Below are positions 1 through 5,140 of a DNA stretch of 5,140 nt, piece by piece. Below the pieces are notes generated by a model. That model was not told where the DNA came from and made no database searches. It was given only the letters and a program-made list of their open reading frames with translations. This DNA comes from Candidatus Rokuibacteriota bacterium. Lineage in GTDB: Bacteria; Methylomirabilota; Methylomirabilia; Rokubacteriales; CSP1-6. The translations under genes and the position numbers were made by a program. The stretch's first letter is position 1, and each line of letters opens with the position of its first letter. The stretch covers positions 1 to 5,140 of the forward strand of contig JACQCN010000096.1 of the NCBI GenBank assembly GCA_016201575.1, written 5' to 3'.

Positions 1-2367
<2,367 letters not shown>

Positions 2368-2371
<4 letters not shown>

Positions 2372-2607
2372 CGCTCGTCGTCGGGTTCGACGGTGAACGG
2401 CTGGGTCTTGAGCAGCCCGGCCTCGTCCTTCAGCAGGAGCTCGACGCGGCGCTCCGCCTCGTCGAGGTACTTGGCGCAGTGGCGGGCCAGCGCGATGCCC
2501 TCCTCGAAGGCCTTGAGCGAGTCCTCCAGGGACAGGTCGCCGGATTCGAGCGCGCCCACGATCTGCTCGAGGCGCGTCAGGCACTCTTCAAACTTGGGGT
2601 CGCTCAT
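2368..2607 (-). CDS. xseB: Exonuclease VII small subunit
   Basis: This encodes a 79-residue protein, close to the 80 residues of E. coli XseB. The family signature covers most of it: [20 protein letters not shown] (6-25), then [19 protein letters not shown], then the helical [12 protein letters not shown] before a short acidic tail ([10 protein letters not shown]). XseB is a small helical protein. Several copies bind one XseA large subunit to form exonuclease VII, which degrades single-stranded DNA in both directions to oligonucleotides in the cytosol. The ATG start lies 20 nt inside the end of xseA in another frame, with AAGGAG four bases upstream. The TGA stop is shared with the ispA GTG start. 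Length, motif and position next to xseA all agree. Confidence 0.96.
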
Positions 2608-3943
2608 CGCGCTCCTTCGCCTCGACCACGGTGCATTCGAGCGTGCCCTCGTGCAGCAGGACGCTCACCGGGTCGCGCGGCGCGACCTGGCGGGCGCTCC
2701 GCACGATCTCGCCCGACGGCGTCCGCGTGACGCTGTAGCCCCGGCCCAGCACGGCCAGCGGCGAGAGGCCGTCGAGCTTGCCGGCGAGGACCCGGAACCG
2801 GTGCTGCGAGCGGTCGAGGGCCCGCCGGGCGCCGGCGTCGAGACGGCCCTGCAGGCGGCCGAGCAGCCCGCGGCCGCTGGCAATCCTGACAGCCGGGTTC
2901 GAAGAATGCAACCGCTGAGTTGTCAGCGCGAGCCGGTGGCGAACGTGGCGCCGGCTCCGGTCGAGGCCGTTGCGGAGCCGGAACTCGAGCTCGTCCAGCC
3001 GGCGGTGGGCGTCGCGCAGGGGGCGGGCCGGATCGGTCAGCACCCGGCGCTCCAGGAGCCAGCGCAGGCGCTCGCGGTGCGCCTCGAGCCGGCGCTGGAG
3101 CGCGCGGGCCAGGCGGTGGCGGAGGTCGCGCACGCCCTCGACCACGGCCTCCTTCTCCCGCACCACCAGCTCGGCGGCGGCCGAGGGCGTGGGCGCCCGC
3201 AGGTCGGCGACGAAATCGGCGATCGTGAAGTCCACCTCGTGGCCGACGGCGGAGATGACCGGAACCTTGGAGGCGACGATCGCCCGCGCCACGACCTCCT
3301 CGTTGAAGGCCCAGAGGTCCTCGAGCGAGCCCCCGCCCCGCCCCACGATGATCACGTCGACGTCGCCCAGGCGGTTCAGGTCGGCGATGCCCTCGGCGAT
3401 CTCGAGCGCCGCCCCGTCGCCCTGCACGCGCGCAGGGCGCAGCAGGATGTGGAGGTCCCGGAAGCGGCGGCCGATGACGCGCAGCATGTCGCGGATCGCC
3501 GCGCCCGTGGGCGACGTGACGATGCCGATCTTCCGCGGGAAGCGCGGGAGCGGGCGCTTGCGGCCCGGGTCGAAGAGGCCCTCGCCCTGGAGGCGGGCCT
3601 TGAGCTGCTCGAACGCGACCTGGAGCGCGCCCACGCCCTTGGGCTCCATCAGCTCGACCACCATCTGGTACTCGCCCCGCGGCGGGTAGACCTCGAGGCT
3701 CCCGAAGGCGATCACGTGGAGGCCGTCCTCCGGCTCGAAGCGGATCCGGCGCAGGCGGTTCCGAAAGAGCACCGCGCGGATCTGGGCCTGGTCGTCCTTG
3801 AGCGTGAAGTAGGCGTGGCCGGAGGCGGGGACGCGCAGGTTGCTGATCTCGCCCTCGACCCAGAACGGCGGGAACTGCTGCTCCAGCACCTCGCGCAGGC
3901 GCGCGGTGAGCTGCGACACGGTGTAGACCTGGCGGTCGTTCAT
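2588..3943 (-). CDS. xseA: Exonuclease VII large (catalytic) subunit
   Basis: This encodes a 451-residue protein of typical XseA length. Residues 1-100 form the OB-fold DNA-binding domain ([19 protein letters not shown], then [10 protein letters not shown] and [10 protein letters not shown]). The catalytic core follows: [16 protein letters not shown] (139-154), [16 protein letters not shown] (201-216), [20 protein letters not shown] (234-253) and SAAAE. D152, R202, H235 and D238 match the E. coli active-site residues D155, R205, H238 and D241 at a constant offset of three. Residues about 260-345 are Arg/Leu/Glu-rich and should form the long helical region that holds XseB. The C-terminal motif [13 protein letters not shown] lies at 393-405. 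The ATG start matches the family N-terminus but has no obvious Shine-Dalgarno; a 23-bp tandem repeat array ends just upstream. The stop lies inside xseB (20-nt overlap), as expected for subunits made together. Confidence 0.97.
   Translation of the reverse strand: MNDRQVYTVSQLTARLREVLEQQFPPFWVEGEISNLRVPASGHAYFTLKDDQAQIRAVLFRNRLRRIRFEPEDGLHVIAFGSLEVYPPRGEYQMVVELMEPKGVGALQVAFEQLKARLQGEGLFDPGRKRPLPRFPRKIGIVTSPTGAAIRDMLRVIGRRFRDLHILLRPARVQGDGAALEIAEGIADLNRLGDVDVIIVGRGGGSLEDLWAFNEEVVARAIVASKVPVISAVGHEVDFTIADFVADLRAPTPSAAAELVVREKEAVVEGVRDLRHRLARALQRRLEAHRERLRWLLERRVLTDPARPLRDAHRRLDELEFRLRNGLDRSRRHVRHRLALTTQRLHSSNPAVRIASGRGLLGRLQGRLDAGARRALDRSQHRFRVLAGKLDGLSPLAVLGRGYSVTRTPSGEIVRSARQVAPRDPVSVLLHEGTLECTVVEAKERDERPQV
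2612..2617 (-). promoter_or_regulatory. Ribosome binding site of xseB
   Basis: The minus strand reads AAGGAG, four bases (CGCG), then the ATG of xseB, all within the last codons of xseA. It fixes the xseB start at 2607 and suggests that ribosomes can load on xseB independently as well as by coupling. That would help make excess small subunit, as exonuclease VII carries several XseB per XseA. Confidence 0.6.
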
Positions 3944-3948
3944 CAGTC

Positions 3949-4045
3949 CGTTGTTTTCACCCGCGGAGCGTCGTTGTTTTCACCCGCGCGACGGCGTTCT
4001 TTTCACCCGAGGAGCGTCATTGTTTTCACCCGCGCAGCGTGCCGA
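3949..4045. repeat. Four tandem copies of a 23-bp repeat upstream of xseA
   Basis: The ten bases TTTTCACCCG begin at 3954, 3977, 4000 and 4023, an exact 23-bp period. Units 1 and 3 are nearly identical throughout (TTTTCACCCG, then C/A GGAGCGTC, G/A, TTG). Unit 2 differs in its second half, and unit 4 drifts away in its last bases. The five bases before unit 1 (CGTTG, 3949-3953) look like the tail of a further unit. On the transcribed strand each unit carries GGGTGAAAAC. The period is not a multiple of three, so the array is not coding. It lies in the leader or promoter of xseA, ending about 5 bp before the start codon. It may be a set of protein-binding iterons, an RNA leader element or a simple minisatellite; the sequence does not say which. 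Confidence 0.9.
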
Positions 4046-4059
4046 TGGGTCCTGGCACG
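4038..4059. repeat. Short inverted repeat between the two repeat blocks
   Basis: CGTGCC at 4038-4043 is the reverse complement of GGCACG at 4054-4059, giving a 6-bp GC-rich stem with a 10-nt loop. In the direction of transcription it is followed by A-rich, not T-rich, sequence, so it does not look like an intrinsic terminator. It may be incidental at this GC content. Confidence 0.3.
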
Positions 4060-4066
4060 GCCTCGC

Positions 4067-4331
4067 GCGAGTCTATTCTCCGCAGAACCATCACGTGCCC
4101 CTTGCCCTACACAACCCCAGAGCTGGCGCCCGGCGGGAGCATCGCGCTTCGCAAAAAGCATCACGTTCCCTGCCCTACCCGATCCCGCACCCTGCGCCGG
4201 ATGGCGAGTCGCGTGTTCTTCGGGAGCATGCCGCTTCGCACAGCGATCACGTGCCCCTGCCCTACGGGAGACCGAGCTGGCGCTGGGCGGCGTTGAGCGT
4301 GTTCTTCAGGAGCATCGCGATCGTCATCGGG
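4067..4331. repeat. Degenerate tandem array derived from the 3' end of folD (about 86-bp period)
   Basis: The near-identical block ATCACGTGCCCCTGCCCTAC (with small variations) starts at 4090, 4160 and 4246. A second block, GCGTGTTCTTC-GGAGCAT, occurs at 4211-4229 and 4297-4315 (18 of 19 identical). Both blocks repeat at an offset of exactly 86 bp, so the units are collinear: C = 4246-4331 (the folD 3' end and flank), B = 4160-4245 and A = 4090-4159. A is 70 bp, having lost about 16 bp that include the GTGTTCTTC part, but it still shares GAGCTGGCGC with C and the GGGAGCAT-CGCTTCGCA segment with B. A weaker tail of a fourth unit may lie at 4067-4089. Because unit C contains conserved folD codons, the other units are most simply decayed tandem duplications of the gene end. 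They fill most of the folD-xseA gap. Confidence 0.85.
4161..4229 (-). pseudogene. Duplicated fragment of the folD C-terminal coding end
   Basis: On the minus strand this piece reads Met-Leu-Pro-Lys-Asn-Thr-Arg-Leu-Ala and continues to a TGA, mirroring the folD terminus Met-Leu-Leu-Lys-Asn-Thr-Leu-Asn-Ala-Ala. The DNA around the KNT codons is almost unchanged from the copy inside folD 86 bp away, while the codons after it have drifted. The offset is not a multiple of three and it follows the folD stop, so it is not an extension of FolD. It has no ribosome site and is probably not translated. Confidence 0.65.
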
Positions 4332-5116
4332 CCGACGCCGCCGGGGACGGGCGTGATCGCGGCGGCGCGCGGGCTCACCGAAGCGAAGTCCACGTCGCCC
4401 ACGAGCTTGCCCGTCTCCAGGCGGTTGATGCCCACGTCGATCACCCACGCGCCTTCCTTGACCATGTCGCCCCGGATCACCTGCGGGCGGCCGGCGGCCA
4501 CGCAGAGGACGTCGGCCCGGCGCGTGTGGGCGGCCAGGTCGCGCGTGCGCGTGTGGCACATCGTGACCGTCGCGTTCCGCGCGAGGAGGAGCTGGGCGAG
4601 GGGCTTGCCCACGATGCGGGAGCGGCCGATCACGACGGCCTCGGCCCCGCTGAGCTGGGCGCCGTAGTGGTCGAGTATCTCCATGCAGCCCGCGGGCGTG
4701 CAGGGCACCACGGTGGGCGAGCCGGCGAGGAGGCGGCCGAGGTTCAGCGGGTGGAAACCGTCCACGTCCTTCTCGGGCGCGATCGTCGCGATGGCGGCGT
4801 CCTCGTCGAGGCCCCGGGGAAGCGGGAGCTGGAGCAGGATGCCGTGGACGTCGCGGTCGGCGTTGAGCGACTCGAGGAGCCGGATCAGCTCCGGCTGCGT
4901 CAGCCCCTCGGGGTAGAGGTGGTCCGTGGACACGATGCCGACCGAGTCCGCCGCCTTCTTCTTGCTGGCGATGTAGATCTTCGACGGCGCGAGGTCCCCG
5001 ACCAGCACGACCGCGAGCGCCGGCGTCGCCCGCCGGCTCGACGCTAGCTCGCGCACGCCGGCCTGGACCTCGCCGAGGACCTTCTGGGCGACCGCTTTGC
5101 CGTCGAGGAGCTTCAA
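4262..5116 (-). CDS. folD: Bifunctional methylenetetrahydrofolate dehydrogenase / methenyltetrahydrofolate cyclohydrolase
   Basis: This encodes a 284-residue FolD (E. coli: 288), which interconverts 5,10-methylene-, 5,10-methenyl- and 10-formyl-tetrahydrofolate in the cytosol using NADP+. It supplies one-carbon units for purines and formyl-Met. The N-terminal catalytic domain has Y48 and K52 in YIASKKKA, Q96 in GILLQLPLP and D119 in PEKDVDGFHP, equivalent to E. coli Y50, K54, Q98 and D121. The NADP-binding domain has GRSRIVGKP (164-172), VIDVGINR (225-232) and TPVPGGVGPMT (255-265). The C-terminus MLLKNT-LNAA is typical. The proposed start is TTG at 5116-5114, giving the family-like MKLLDGKAVAQ. 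No Shine-Dalgarno precedes it, and the eight in-frame codons up to the window edge contain neither a stop nor a start, so a start beyond the window is possible. The TAG stop lies within a repeated motif, and degenerate copies of the gene end follow it. Confidence 0.97.
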   Translation of the reverse strand: MKLLDGKAVAQKVLGEVQAGVRELASSRRATPALAVVLVGDLAPSKIYIASKKKAADSVGIVSTDHLYPEGLTQPELIRLLESLNADRDVHGILLQLPLPRGLDEDAAIATIAPEKDVDGFHPLNLGRLLAGSPTVVPCTPAGCMEILDHYGAQLSGAEAVVIGRSRIVGKPLAQLLLARNATVTMCHTRTRDLAAHTRRADVLCVAAGRPQVIRGDMVKEGAWVIDVGINRLETGKLVGDVDFASVSPRAAAITPVPGGVGPMTIAMLLKNTLNAAQRQLGLP

Positions 5117-5140
5117 GCGGGGACGCGGAGACGCTGGATG

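Noticed and set aside
2372..2584. An N-terminal extension of the ispA frame upstream of the GTG at 2371
   Set aside because: The extra residues are out-of-frame xseB sequence, unlike any prenyltransferase N-terminus, whereas the GTG start gives the expected family length.
2886..2926. Lower-GC patch in xseA with CTGACA and TGTCAG flanking it as an inverted repeat
   Set aside because: It lies within the continuous xseA frame in the variable helical region, the arms are only 6 bp with a long loop, and there is no sign of an insertion or frame change.
3949..4045. CRISPR array
   Set aside because: The repeats are directly head-to-tail at 23 bp with no unique spacers, and no cas gene is nearby.
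4038..4059. Intrinsic terminator for folD
   Set aside because: The stem is only 6 bp and is followed on the transcribed strand by GC- then A-rich sequence rather than a T tract.
4065..4115. A sigma-70 promoter for xseA around the minus-strand GAGAATAGAC sequence
   Set aside because: The sequence only loosely resembles a -10 box and no matching -35 element is found at a suitable spacing. A promoter probably exists in this gap, but its position cannot be supported.
4092..4253. CACGTG palindromes at 4092-4097 and 4248-4253 as operator sites
   Set aside because: Both lie at the same position of the folD-derived repeat units and the middle copy has lost the palindrome, so common descent explains them without a regulator.

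Overview
The window is a compact, very GC-rich (roughly 70 % G+C by eye) stretch of bacterial chromosome. All six recognisable genes lie on the minus strand, so transcription runs from the right edge to the left edge. In transcription order they are folD (one-carbon/folate metabolism), a 318-bp gap full of repeats, xseA and xseB (the two subunits of exonuclease VII), an ispA-type (2E,6E)-farnesyl diphosphate synthase, eno (enolase), and the first 62 codons of an ftsB/divIC-like cell-division gene cut by the left edge. folD-xseA-xseB-ispA is a widespread bacterial housekeeping order, and eno-ftsB is also a common pair. Here the two blocks are joined directly, where many genomes would have dxs after ispA. 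Gene content and GC suggest a free-living, high-GC Gram-negative-type bacterium. A Rokubacteria/Methylomirabilota-like or deltaproteobacterial-like lineage would fit, but the window cannot settle the taxon.

From xseA to ftsB the genes are locked together. xseA and xseB overlap by 20 nt. xseB/ispA and eno/ftsB each share a 4-nt GTGA stop/start overlap. ispA and eno are 2 nt apart, with a strong GGAGG ribosome site for eno inside the last codons of ispA. This looks like one translationally coupled transcript. Its products serve DNA repair (exonuclease VII), isoprenoid precursors for quinones and undecaprenyl carriers (farnesyl diphosphate), glycolysis (enolase) and septum formation (FtsB). They share housekeeping status rather than one pathway.

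The only non-coding stretch of note is 3944-4261, between folD and xseA, and it is not featureless. Its right two-thirds consist of degenerate tandem copies (about 86-bp period) of the 3' end of folD plus its downstream flank, including a recognisable out-of-frame copy of the conserved Met-Leu-x-Lys-Asn-Thr segment. Its left third holds four head-to-tail copies of an exact 23-bp-period repeat beginning TTTTCACCCG, ending a few bases before the xseA start codon. These two repeat blocks are the most unusual parts of the window. No RNA genes, insertion sequences, CRISPR array or convincing intrinsic terminator were seen, and I found no evidence of a novel multi-gene system.
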